Assembly (NCBI GenBank): GCA_035610835.1
Contig: CM069442.1
Coordinates: forward strand, 64,687,800 to 64,751,799
Direction of reading: 5' to 3'
Length of the DNA stretch: 64,000 bases
Origin: Ophiura sarsii
Lineage: Eukaryota > Echinodermata > Ophiuroidea > Amphilepidida > Ophiuridae
The position numbers were made by a program, and so were the translations under genes. This document shows, one piece after another, positions 10,733 through 21,714 of this stretch. The notes beneath the pieces were generated by a model, which was not told the DNA's origin, searched no databases, and saw nothing but the letters and a program-made list of their open reading frames with translations. Positions within the stretch are counted from its first letter, which is position 1; every line of letters starts with the position of its first letter.

Positions 10733-11792
10733 CACTGTAAAAAGTGGTGTTAATATCTAAACGCTAAATTAGCTTATTTTTAACGTGTTTGGATAAAACT
10801 TAATTAACATGTTGAAGTGTTAATAATTCTAGTTTTTAACACGTTAGGTGTTAATTTGTCAACGCTATTTTTAACGTGTATGGATAACACTTAATTAACA
10901 TGTTGTAGGCATAGTGTTAATAAATCTAGTTTTAACACGTTGTGGTGTTAATTTGTCAATATCATTTCTAACGTGTTTGGATAACACTTAATTAACACGT
11001 TGAAATGTTAAAAAATAACACGTTAAAGTGTTAAAAAATAATAAGACATGTGTGTAAGCTTATAGGCTAATATTTTTATAAGCCTATAAATTAAATTTAT
11101 AATAAATCAACCGATCATACACAAAAAATAAGAAAACAAAACAAAAACAAAGGTACCTTGCATTCCATGATTCCGTGATAGCCTTTTTATGCAGTGACGA
11201 CTAGTAAATAGTAAAATCCGCCGTGTTGCTTTTTGTACGGTTTAGCAAGGGGACAACCGACATTGCGTGGCAAACAGTATAGTGAAATACACCACTCATT
11301 GTCGATTATTCCATGGCTAACCGTGTCACTATATCAGCAATTTCTGGTTCTAAACCCCCGGTCTAAACCACTGCCAAAGTCATATTTATCTTGATTGCGA
11401 AAGCCTTCAAAATCAGCTTTATTTTCATCACCAGAATCGTCTTACGAAGTACGTAACAATAATTATGGCGTGTATGATTTTTGACGTAACAACACATCGG
11501 GTTTCCCGTATCACATTTCAAGGGTTTATTAACGCGTTTGCGTGTTAAAAGTTATCGAATTACTAGTTTTTATTAACGCCGTGTTAATACTAGCGTTAAC
11601 ATTTGCAAACCTTGCGACTTCTTTCTAAAATGTTAACACATTCACGCTATATTGACATTAGGCGTTGACGAAGACCATGTTAATAATAATTACGAAGGTC
11701 AGTGTATACACTAATTTTAACACCATCGTATTAAAAACTTGAGTGAATTAACACTACAACGCGTTGGAATATAGCGTTGATATTTACAGTGC
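10733..11792. mobile_element. Non-autonomous element with iterated AACACGTT motifs
   Basis: Short inverted ends (CACTGTAAA at 10733, TTTACAGTG ending near 11792) enclose roughly 110-bp tandem units at 10770-11040. Each unit repeats TTAACACGTT, GTGTTAAT and TTAATTAACA. Related motifs in looser form recur at 11525-11770. There is no protein. It may be a satellite-bearing DNA transposon. Confidence 0.5.
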
Positions 11793-12079
11793 ATCATCCC
11801 TCACTTTCACAATATAATCAATCATATCTCAGCCAAACAGTTATAGAAATACCTGATTTATTCACACAATGTAGCTAGATAAATAGCCTTTCACTTGACA
11901 CCTCAACCATAGCTCTACCACATTTAGTTGTTGAGTTAATAGAAAGAGATGGATGATTCGTCATCAAAAATGCAACGCCACCACCATTTTTGGGTGGTGA
12001 GTTCAAAACACATGGCCATACACTTTTAGATTGTATTAATGCAAAAGCTATATAGAAAAGTCTTTCAAGGAATTTCAAG
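11793..12079. other. Spacer with a possible endonuclease fragment
   Basis: On the minus strand at 11875-12078 a short open stretch contains GGGVAFLMTN, vaguely like a LINE APE endonuclease segment. Too short to assign. Confidence 0.2.
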
Positions 12080-13930
12080 GTCTTTTAAGCATAAATCTCA
12101 ATGATATGGTCGATCACTATAACAAGGTACTTGTGGAAGTTTTCGATCGTCATTGCCCTGCCATGAGTCGCAAACGTAGGATCATTTCTCAACCAAAATG
12201 GTTACACTGATGAAATCCATAGAGCCCGCAGACAGCGTCGGAAACTAGAGCGTAAGTGCAGGAGATCAGGTGATCCGAATGATCACAAATTTTATCTGGA
12301 TTATGTTCACTTATTCTCTAAAATGTGCAGATCAGAAAAGGCTAAGTACTACACGGATAAGCTTGCTACAGCTGACACAAAAACAATCTTCAGAACCATC
12401 AACACCCTTCTCAACCGGAATACAACATCACTTCCCTATGCTGAATCTATGAAAACCCTGGAGTGATAACTTCAGTAGATTCTTCAGTGAGAAAATTGTA
12501 AAGATACGGCATAAGATCAAAGGTGTTAATGACTCACCGTTACCCCCCAACCTACTTCATTACCCACGAATGCCACGATCAACACGCTTGTTGCGGAAAT
12601 GAATGAGTTTATTCCAGCTGATGAGGATGAAATCGTGACGCTCATTAAAAGATCCCCGAACAAATCTTGTGGACTTGATCCAATCCCTACCTGGCTCCTT
12701 AAAGAAGATATTCAAACTCTTCTTCCGGCATTTGTTTCCATTATTAATACCTCACTATCCACAGGCACTTTTCCTACGGCAATTAAGGATGCCATTGTCA
12801 CACCACTCTTAAAGAAACCATCATTAGACAAGAACATGCTTAAGAACTACCGTCCGGTATCCAACACAGCATTTTTTAGCAAAATTATTGAAAAAGCTGC
12901 TTTGTCACGTGTAAATAATCATGTTAGTGAGAATGATCTACGCAAGAAGATGCAATCAGCGTATAGGCCCAAGCACAGCACGGAGACAGCATTATTAAAA
13001 GTCAAAAGTGATATTGTGTGCGAAATTGACAACCGGTGTGCTATTTTTCTCGTATTGTTAGACCTATCAGCAGCTTTTGACACGATTGATCATGATATCC
13101 TAACTAACAGATTGTCAAATGATTTTGGATTTAGAGGAAATGTTGTGAGCTGGTTTCGTTCGTATCTCTATCGACGTACCTGCAAGGTTAAAATTGCCAA
13201 TGAGTTTTCTGACTCGCATGTTCTCAACTTCGGTTTGCCTCAAGTGTTGGCCCACAAATGTTCTCTTTCTACACACATCCGATTGCTGATATAATCAAAC
13301 GTTACAAACACATAAAGTTCCATTTTTACGCTGATGATACACAACTGTACATCTCATTTGACCCAAATAAGTCAGGGGATGCTGACCATGCTCTTGTTAT
13401 ATTAAATCTTGGATGTCGCAAAATATGCTTTGCTTGAATATTGATAAAACAGAATTTTTCATTGCAGCCAACCAAAGAGCCTTAAAGTCACTATGCAACA
13501 TTTCACTTCGTGTTGGTGATATTGAGATCAGACCCCCATGTACGCAATCTTGGTGTTGAATTTGACTGCCATTTAAACATGTCTCATCATGTTACTAACA
13601 TATGTCGCAGTTTGAATTTTCACCTTAGGATTCGTATTCGGATGTTTATTGATGAAACAACATGTCATCACGCCATACGCGCACTTGTTACATCGCGGCT
13701 CAACTATTCCAACTCTCTCTTACAGGGATCTTCTGCGAAAGATATTAAACGGCTACAACGTCTCCAAAATCGAGCAGCCAAACTAATTTATAATGCTAAA
13801 AGACGTGATCATGCAACTCCTCTTCTCCACAAGTTACATTAGCTGCCTTTCGCACTGAAATCCTTAGCAACAGAACGTTTTCATGCCTTGTTGAATCCTC
13901 ACTCTTTACATGAGCCATTACCTTTTTTGT
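12080..13930 (+). pseudogene. Decayed L2/CR1-like LINE reverse transcriptase
   Basis: The 5'-truncated remains of a Jockey-superfamily LINE. Pre-RT sequence at about 12100-12540 is readable only across frameshifts (YLDYVHLFSKM, KAKYYTDKL). The longest open piece (12599-13294) holds RT motifs CGLDPIPTWLL, LKNYRPVSN, SAYRPKHSTETALL and LLDLSAAFDTIDHDIL. After a frameshift the catalytic box FYADDTQLYISF lies at 13322-13357, and 13510-13842 gives the RT C-terminus (LGVEFD, RALVTSRLNYSNSLL, RLQRLQNRAAKLI). Several frameshifts and stops make it inactive. The motifs favour the L2/CR1 group; exact clade is uncertain. Confidence 0.85.
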
Positions 13931-14902
13931 CCTGAAACAGCTATTAATGCAGGCATTCTTGTAGGTATTTCTCCATTGTAGAGGGTTGATACCATGGAAT
14001 TTTGCTTTGTTGTATATCTGTTCATGCGTCATGTAAGACTACACGCCATTGAAACATTTTCCTTCTGTCTGATCTGCTGATGGTGAAATTCCAACAACAT
14101 CAGTAAAATGATCCATTGCTGCTAGACAATGCGATAGCAGGGGCCGTATGCCCAGCCGCCGCGAGATATGGAAGTATTTGACTTGCCAAATACAGGTGAT
14201 CGGGCCAAACCCCAGCTCTTTAGCATTTTACAAATGTCTTAAAGAAATACGCATCATATCCATTTACATTTAACAGCCATAGTTAACTCGTTGGCGATGT
14301 TCATTTCTCTTATTTTAATTCTACAGTTAGCGATCTCATCCATTTAATTCAAATCATCTTTGACAGCCAGCTATGGAAGCAAAATGCCGGGCAACTTGCC
14401 TCTCGCTACATCACTAACCTATACTTTAGAATATCAATGTTGAATCTGCGTTGTACCCGACATTTTGACCTAAAGGACTTTGCTCAACGATGTCATTTTT
14501 CACCAGTGTTCAATTCTCTTGCCCGGAAATGTACAGTTTGGACATGTCAGAGTCTTCCGTATAATTGTTTTTTAATTTTAATTTTATATATTGTATAAGA
14601 GATGACATGATATTTAACATTGTTTATCATGTTTATAACACTACATCTGTGGTTTGAATTCAATTTGTATTAAATGGGCAAATATCGGTTGCACATCATT
14701 TTCAAGTCAACAGGGTATTAAGAAGGAGCGATGTACTGAGTAGTTGTACACTTGATTGGTACACAGAATGCATAGACACTTTACATTAACATGTAAAAAA
14801 TGAAAAACCACAACAAAAATAAAAATAAAACACAATTATTTAGAAACAAATAATAAATAAATGACATTGCAGCAACTTTCCAGAAGTTTCCAAATGTGGT
14901 TA
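13931..14902. other. Post-LINE sequence, no gene recognised
   Basis: A readable stretch at about 14365-14540 could be displaced LINE tail, but no motif supports this. The rest is AT-rich with A-rich runs at 14795-14865. Confidence 0.35.
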
Positions 14903-15425
14903 GGGATTACGTCAAAACTCGACCGCCCGTTGACCGCCGGTTACGGCCGGTTCCGCCCGGTTCTCATAAAACGTGTCGTCTGTTATAATATACACACATA
15001 ATAAGGTCAAATAGTTACACTCTGGTGAACACGACCGGTTGAAAGTGCCTCGTCACACGCGTGAGCAATAAAATCTTGAAGTAATGGGCTCTCAAGTCTC
15101 AGTTGACAACCAGTACAATGCAGCTATTGATTTTCGCTGGGGTTGGCTTTTTCAATCTGTTTATAGCTCAATTAACTTTTTAAAATCAATACCGAAAGTC
15201 TATGAATGGTTATTTTTATAGAACGATTATAGAGAGAGCTATTATGACCGCAAAGTAACAGATTGATAGTGTAAATTGGTCCGGTTACAGCATTAAGTCA
15301 ACCGGCGGTTGTTCAGTGTTGCATGCGTGAATATTCATATACCAGTAAAACATTTGACCTGAAAGAACCGGGCGGAACCGTACGTAACAGGCGGTCAACG
15401 GGCGGTCGAGTTTTGACGTCTTCCC
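14903..15425. mobile_element. PIF/Harbinger-type MITE
   Basis: Inverted repeats of about 60 bp, starting GGGATTACGTCAAAACTCG and rich in CCGCCCG and CCGGTT. The complement ends TTTTGACGTCTTCCC. Both ends are flanked by TTA (14900-14902, 15426-15428), the 3-bp duplication of Harbinger elements. No transposase inside. Confidence 0.8.
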
Positions 15426-16090
15426 TTAATCTGTGTTATATATATATATTATTACTGTTGACTATTTTTATAATTAGATGTACTTCAGTCTGAAGATTGC
15501 CACCACCCTGTGTGGTTGGTGTGCATGAAACTGCCAGTTACTATGTATAAATAATTCTTAATTTACTGCTTGTTTTTCAATATATTACGCTCTTCTTAGG
15601 AATTGAGCACTTTTGATACGGGCAGTGCATCATTTTGATAATTTATTATATATATATATATATATATAAATCCTCTTTTCTTATTGTAACGAATGGCATA
15701 TATTGTACACATTTTATGTGCACTATACTAGCCTACTCACGACCAAGATAATTGACAACTAATTTTAAAAATCGAGGCTTAGGTTATATCAAAAAAATCT
15801 TTTGTCTCAAAGTTCTTCAGTTTTCAAAACCTAATGCGGAATGCGGTTTGTTTGTTTTTAAATTAAAGATTTTTTAAATATAAAATATTGAAATCCTTGT
15901 AAAAGTGACCTTTAGTATTTAAAATGATGTGATCAATGAAAATCTCAAAAATCGGTTACACTTTGGGATTTTTTCTTTCTTTTTTTGAAAGAAAAGAAAA
16001 GAAAAGAAGTGCTTTTTCTTCTAATGCGCATCGCGGGAGCTTTGAGACAAAAGATGTTTTTAATATAGCTTTATCAATTGAACCACTTAT
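15426..16090. other. Intergenic with simple repeats
   Basis: Contains TA microsatellites near 15440 and 15648-15667 and an AAAAG run near 15990. At 15482-15530 a CAGTCTGAAGATTGCC block resembles retroelement 3' ends. No exon is seen. Confidence 0.5.
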
Positions 16091-17206
16091 TTATCGAATA
16101 ACCCTATTATGCGATGGTCGCACTGCTAAGCGACCCCCGCCATGGTTGCTGCTACCACTGTGCCAACTCGTCAACGTCTCACGATACGCAGATCGGTAAA
16201 AACCACTGCAAATCGCGTATATGAATGGATTGGCAGTAGCATTGAATATAATGGCCATCTGTGCAAGCATATAAATTGTTGGATTTTCGGAATCAAAACC
16301 ATCATCCTCGTTGATATCGTTGATCACATGATAAATAAGTCTTATTTGAATTGGAATCTGACATGTGAAAAACACGGTCCCGTTTATCATCAAAAGGCGA
16401 ACCACTTGATTACGTACATCACGAACTTTGTTGGCTTGTTGCTTATCCGAGTCAGAACCACCACCAACAGACCGCCTGCTTACGACAATGATGATAGATC
16501 CATACATAAGAATATTAAGAATAACTGATGTGCTCGTTAGAATCACAGCAAGAAGTCTTGGAAATACAGTCATGAACTTGTTGTCAAAGATGTTTCTACA
16601 TCTATGGTAATGTACCGGCAGATCTATGTATTCATGGCCTTCTGGCCAGACAATGCAAAAAACTTGAAATTTTGCGAACTGTGTTAAGAGTATAGCCGTC
16701 AGAAGTATACCAATAATCAAAGTCCCCGCTACTAGCTTAATGGTACGGGATCTTCCTTTTAGAACGATATGTTTCATTGGAAAACATATCGCCATAAAAC
16801 GTTCAAGCGCGACTAACGTCAAGAATCCGAGAGAACAGTTGTATGTAAACCGCGAAACGCTATATACCATACAGCACTGTAGGGATGACCCCACGGGATC
16901 TTCCAAAATAGGGGAATTGCTGCTAAGCGTTCCAAAAACCACTAAAAACATCAAATTGGCCATATCAGCAGCGCTTATGCAACATAGATACCCATTGGTT
17001 TCGTTATGCATGCGCTCTAATCTGTAAACAGTAAACACGAAAAATAAGTTTGCCAATAAGCCAAATACAGCCACACCAGTTACAAGAAATCCAGATGCTG
17101 TTTGCCCTGCTTGATCGTTGATCACCAGAGACGCCTTTACAGGATCGGAGAGATTAAAGATGTTTTGATCACAAAGCATCGACTCATTATTTCCTGTAAC
17201 TTCCAT
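16091..17206 (-). CDS. Single-exon rhodopsin-class (class A) GPCR
   Basis: An intact 371-residue seven-transmembrane receptor with no introns. The ATG at 17206 is preferred; an in-frame TTG lies two codons upstream. The N-terminus has two N-glycosylation sites (NES, NLS). TM1 carries the conserved Asn (GLLANLFF, residue 53) and TM2 the conserved Asp (residue 81). TM3 is preceded by Cys (QCC) that can bond the ECL2 Cys (HRCRN). ERF replaces DRY (135-137), TM6 has FFTCQIP with Gln where CWxP has Trp, and TM7 ends NPFIY (326-330). ICL3 is short and basic, the C-tail about 40 residues and Ser-rich. The overall look is of a peptide-type receptor, but the ligand cannot be assigned. Such intronless GPCRs are often expanded in deuterostome invertebrates. 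Confidence 0.9.
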   Translation of the reverse strand: MEVTGNNESMLCDQNIFNLSDPVKASLVINDQAGQTASGFLVTGVAVFGLLANLFFVFTVYRLERMHNETNGYLCCISAADMANLMFLVVFGTLSSNSPILEDPVGSSLQCCMVYSVSRFTYNCSLGFLTLVALERFMAICFPMKHIVLKGRSRTIKLVAGTLIIGILLTAILLTQFAKFQVFCIVWPEGHEYIDLPVHYHRCRNIFDNKFMTVFPRLLAVILTSTSVILNILMYGSIIIVVSRRSVGGGSDSDKQQANKVRDVRNQVVRLLMINGTVFFTCQIPIQIRLIYHVINDINEDDGFDSENPTIYMLAQMAIIFNATANPFIYAICSGFYRSAYRETLTSWHSGSSNHGGGRLAVRPSHNRVIR

Positions 17207-17322
17207 ACTCAATCTGACGGTCTTTATACACGTTTACCCGCGATCATTGAAATACCAATTTGCATAAAAATGGAATATCAATATCGACGTTGAAAACTGG
17301 GCTCTGTGTTTCTTACTCAGTT

Positions 17323-17330
17323 TTTATATA
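17323..17330 (-). promoter_or_regulatory. Candidate TATA box of the GPCR gene
   Basis: TATATAAA on the minus strand, about 117 bp upstream of the ATG, within an AT-rich upstream region. Spacing allows a short unspliced 5' UTR. Confidence 0.5.
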
Positions 17331-17332
17331 TA

Positions 17333-17785
17333 CCACTCGCTGTAATTAATCAAGAATCTAGTGAACAGTCATATTGAATATTCATGCACTGATGTTAATG
17401 CAGTAACAAACTTTTTGCTGAGGGCGTAACTACATGTATGATTATGCCAAATCATATCCTCAGGGGGCGCTATTGCTAAGGAAGAAACATATCAGACTTT
17501 TGTGTTAAGGTTTTTTAAGTCGACATGGCACGACAACATTTTGCCATGACAACATCTACCTTTTTGAAAGTCAACTTGGCAAGATACTCTATCTCGCCAT
17601 GACGACATCTACATGTTGGGAGGTCAACTTGGCAAGATGATATTAAATTTAATTGTGATGTAAATGACCTTGATAACTTTCATGTGCAATACATGTTTTT
17701 TGTTAAACTGTTTATAAACTGGCATAATTGTTTTAGTTTAAAAGAAAAAATAGAACAAACAAAACAAGTTAATGAAATGTCTTTA
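17333..17785. other. Intergenic with a two-copy repeat
   Basis: At about 17545-17640 a CCATGACAACATCTAC...GTCAACTTGGCAAGAT unit occurs twice in tandem, with a related partial copy just before. No gene seen. Confidence 0.45.
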
Positions 17786-18707
17786 GGGACCGTTCATTAT
17801 TTATGGCGGAGGGGGGGTTGGGACAATTTCGAGACTCGTATGTCAAAATTACCTAACCCCCCCTACAGCTGAAACTGAAAATTACATGACCCCCCTGCTA
17901 ACCAGTAGCTTTTTACACACACCCCCCCCCCCCCCACCAAAAAAAATCAACTCGTCACATATCTTAGGGGCTGTCTTTTTCTTTTGTCCATGGATTCCTT
18001 GGTAATTTCTATTTGTGCCCTCTGAACGGCCAATAATTTAATGATACCCTCTCGTGATCTTTTCATTGTGTGAAATTATACTAACTACATTGCGAGCGTA
18101 GTGAGGCGGAAAATTTGACATATATTTATACATTTTGGGTGGTTTTGTGAGTCTTTATAACCCGAAAAAAACGTTAGAACATCCTGACAAAAACTTATGA
18201 AACATACTTTTGTGAGCTTAGGTGCAGAGCTGAGAGTGAGACGAGGTGAAAAGCATGCACGAAATTACCGTTTTTAATCAGATATAATTGTTGGATTTTG
18301 GAACATAGGCCTAGGCTAATTAACATGTTTTTGTACCCCATGGCTCTAATGTTTTCAACCGTTGATGAGTATATAGGTGTTTTTTCAAGAGATCGTCCGA
18401 GCAGGGCGTGCACAAAAAAGATTTGCTGTCCGAAAGTCGTCTCATCATAAGTACATGTTTTGAAGTTGATAGGTCGTAAGAAAATGTGCGCGAAGCGCAG
18501 AAAAAAATGGCATTTACACTCCAAAATAGCCTCTAAAATCACCCCAATCACCACCATCTTCATAATTAAAAAAAGTTACACAACCCCCCCCCCCTGTTTA
18601 AGAATAAAAAGTTACATAACCCCCCCTATTTCAACATATGAAAGTTACATGACCCCCCCCCTATATTTTACCCAACCCCCCCTCCAGCATAAATAATGAA
18701 CGGTCCC
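17786..18707. mobile_element. PIF/Harbinger-type element, GGGACCGTTCATTATT ends
   Basis: Perfect inverted ends GGGACCGTTCATTATTTATG, flanked by TTA (17783-17785, 18708-18710). Subterminal runs of C with GTTACATGACCCCC-like repeats lie inside both ends. The 922-bp interior has no recognisable transposase. Outside the TTA, a 40-bp sequence containing AATAGAACAAACAAAACAAG is present on both sides (about 17742-17779 and 18710-18748). Confidence 0.85.
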
Positions 18708-18912
18708 TTAAAAGAAGAAATAGAACAAACAAAACAAGTTGATGAATGTTGTCTTAAAGAGAAGAATTGATTGATTTGAATCACACATTATTAGCAAACT
18801 TGGATGGAAGTATTCCCTGACTACTGTTACGTAATCGCTCATTTTTCCGCGATTACTGACCCAGATGAATGCGGTTTTCTTCAAAAGTAGCAAACTAATA
18901 CAATTATTGTTC

Positions 18913-19012
18913 NNNNNNNNNNNNNNNNNNNNNNNNNNNNNNNNNNNNNNNNNNNNNNNNNNNNNNNNNNNNNNNNNNNNNNNNNNNNNNNNNNNNNNNN
19001 NNNNNNNNNNNN
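18913..19012. other. Assembly gap
   Basis: Exactly 100 N, the usual size for a gap of unknown length. GTTGTGAGACGCA..GAATTATTCTATTGAGAGATAG follows it at about 19019 and recurs at about 19399, so a repeat may have caused the break. Confidence 0.98.
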
Positions 19013-20232
19013 CATCTTGTTGTGAGACGCATGAATTATTCTATTGAGAGATAGAGTGTCATGTACCGCAATAAGTAGGCCTATACCTGCCACATTTTTG
19101 AAGTCAGAAACTTCAACGCTATATACTTTGCCCATATTTGTACAGAGACGTCAGCACGTATTCTAATGAGTGCACCCTTTCAGTGTGTGTGTGATTGAAA
19201 TGCACTGGTCTTTAGTACCCATGTAATCATCAATGAATCTTAGGAAATTGCGCTCTGGATCTGGATCTGGATTTGTTACTCCAGCAAAACAGAATATCCG
19301 CATCACGCTAGAGTTGAATGACATCCAAATTCACGTTGTAATTTTGATTGGGACACCCTATAATACAATGGTTGGTCAATATGTAATGAAAGTGATCTTG
19401 TTGTGAGACGCAGGAATTATTCTATTGAGAGATAGTGTGGTTAATACTCACTATATGAACCTTTGTCTTTCAAACAATTCACTTTTGGATTTCTAAGTGT
19501 GAACTATGACGTAGCATTAGCGTAAAGTAAGCACACTTTAAACAATGCCCGAAATCAGTTATTTTGAATAAAATTTAAATTGTTTGTGTGAAACATGTGC
19601 TAAGAAGATTGCATAACGTGACACCGGAATCAGGTAAATCCCGATTTCTCATTGAGAGTATAATATTTTAATCCCTGTGTAATTTGAAATATGTAAACGC
19701 TAGTCATCATCAGTGAATCACTAATCAAAACATCTAGAAAAATCCAAGAAATGAACCAGTCTGGGTGATTTAATAGGATAGTTAACTAATTATCTGGTCT
19801 TATTCATAGAAACCTACAAAAAGTATGCCCATGCGCAAACGGCATATCATTATGAACTGGACCAAAAACGGCTAAAAGCATGACATTTATCAGATAAAAA
19901 TCTTACTGTGCCTTCGAAATCTAATCAGAACATTGAAAAGTGCTTAAATCATCGTTATTATTATTTTGATAATGAATGTATCAATCAAAGGCGGTTTCCG
20001 CAACCTCTCTTATTACGTCTATTTTTAGAACCACTAGACGTGTATTGGTCAAGTAATCGGTTTGAGAACATTTCATGATCAGCTCCTTTTGAAATCGCCA
20101 CTTTTATTGCTTTACATCCCACAGCAATTTACTTCATTATAATCCCTCCATTGTTCTTTATCCGTAGTTTTCCATGGTATATTGTTGCGGATTTTGCTTA
20201 ATAAAAGTGTATTTGAGATGGTCCCTTTCCTA
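19013..20232. other. Intergenic repeats, no gene
   Basis: The block 19050-19240 is related to 29810-29975 (shared ACTTCAACGCTATA, TTTGCCCATAT, TACAGAGAC, ATCATCAATGAATCTTA). A CTGGAT triplet repeat lies at 19254-19271. No exon is recognised. Confidence 0.5.
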
Positions 20233-20633
20233 AAGGGACACTAAGAGATGTGTTGGAGGCAGCGCCCTCAATTATGATAAAAACTGAGATTAGTTTATTT
20301 TTATAATTGTATTACATGTATGAAATTACACCTATAAGGATTAAGAAAAATCAGCTCTCTTTGTACAAGAAAACGTCGATTCAAAAAATGCTGGTCCCGC
20401 GGGACCAGCATTTTACGTCCGACAGTATCCCCCTGCAGTACGCGTGATACATAACGCGAACCATATTTGCATAGAGGGCGTTTTTCAATAAATAGCGATG
20501 ATATTGTTTTAATCAAGTTTTGCTGTGTTATTTGTTAGTAGAAACAACAATAATGGCGATTTTTAATGTTCATCTTGAATTCTGAAGTAAATTTTTAAAC
20601 ATTTAAACTTTTCAACACCACTTAATGTCCCTT
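20233..20633. mobile_element. TA-flanked MITE with a perfect central palindrome
   Basis: Ends AAGGGACACTAAG and CTTAATGTCCCTT are inverted repeats, with TA on both sides. Near the middle, 20385-20414 is a 30-bp perfect palindrome around CCCGCGGG. No protein. Confidence 0.6.
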
Positions 20634-20910
20634 TAAATCTAAAAAGGAGTGTTAAACAGAGATTACTGTGTGTTCTAATTATGTACCAAGTGTTATCTGT
20701 TTCTATGCTTGCTTTGCCGAGATTACGCAAATGTAACAATCGACCCATATTTCAACCTATTACATATCCAGCTAATAATATTGACAGATTTCAGTCAATG
20801 GTTGAAACCTACAATGTTAATGACGTTACATTAGGTATCTGAATCCCAAAGTGCATTGTTTGAAAGACAAAGGTTTACTTTAGTGATCACACTATCCCTT
20901 AACCCTAACC

Positions 20911-21296
20911 TAAGGTCACGAATTTTCTGCTTTGTAACTGTCGAATTCCGCGTTTTTCCGCTTTGTAAGTTTTGCATTTTTCTGTGATGTAATTTTCCTC
21001 AAGAAAGCTTAACATTTACGATCTATAAGACCAAAATAAACACACTTTACAGAAAAACACATCATTTTAGATTTTTAGGCTTACCTTATTATTACTTAAT
21101 ATTGTTTGTTGTGTTTTATTACGTATCGTTTTTTAATATTTATATTGTTTTATTCAAGACTATTCATAAATTTTGTGTTTTGGACGTTTTTTGTGCATTT
21201 TTTCTTCTTCTTTTCATCAAAATGTCGTTTTCCGCGTTTAACCTCAATTCCGCAATTTTCGCGGAAATTCCGCAACGCGGAAAATTCGAGACCTTA
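20911..21296. mobile_element. TIR element with 8-bp CCCTAACC target duplication
   Basis: Ends TAAGGTCACGAATTTTC and the near-complement GAAAATTCGAGACCTTA. The flanks CCCTAACC (20903-20910 and 21297-21304) repeat directly. Many CCGCG and TTCCGC motifs lie inside. The 8-bp duplication fits hAT or P-type elements; the family is not certain. Confidence 0.65.
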
Positions 21297-21425
21297 CCCT
21301 AACCATCCTCAATGCCGCAATGTGCACGGTAAAGTCTGTCTGTGCCAGCTGGCGTGGCACTTTTTCGCTGAAATAATGGCCCCAGGCTACATAGTCGGGC
21401 CAATACACTGGCCCGAGTGTGATTG

Positions 21426-21714
21426 GCCCCCGTGGCGCAGTGGTAGAGCGTTCGTCTGACAACCGAGAGGTTGTGGGTTCGAGCCCCGGTGGCGGCGCCA
21501 CTCTTTTTGTCCGCCGTTTTTGTCGTTGAAAACAAATTTCTTCGAAATGTGACTTAGGCGGTTAGGGTTAATAGCAGTGGTAGAGCGTTCGTCTGACAAC
21601 CGAGAGGTTGTGGGTTCGAACCCCGGTGGCGGCGCCACTCTTTTTGTCCGCCGTTTTTGTCGTTGAAAACAAATTTCTTCGAAATGTGACTTAGGAGGTT
21701 AGGGTTAATAGAAT
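21426..21714 (+). mobile_element. Dimeric tRNA-derived SINE
   Basis: The first copy starts with a nearly complete tRNA-like head (21426-21500): acceptor GCCCCCG/TGGCGGC with one mismatch, D arm GCGCAGTGGTAGAGC, anticodon loop CTGACAA (GAC, valine-like), a B box GGTTCGAGCCC, then discriminator G and CCA. A tail of about 70 bp ends in GGTTAGGGTTAATAG. A second copy, lacking the first 11 bases of the head, follows with a 137-bp period. The mismatched stems, encoded CCA and tandem tail argue for a SINE rather than a functional tRNA gene. Confidence 0.7.

Noticed and set aside
18195..18563. Transposase in the Harbinger-type element
   Set aside because: The 122-codon frame has no DDE or Myb/SANT-like motif; the element appears non-autonomous.
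18865..19135. Open frames running across the N gap
   Set aside because: They exist only because N is translated as X; there is no real sequence between the ends.
21426..21500. Functional tRNA-Val(GAC) gene
   Set aside because: Mismatches in acceptor, anticodon and T stems, an encoded CCA, and a tandem copy with a shared tail fit a SINE better.
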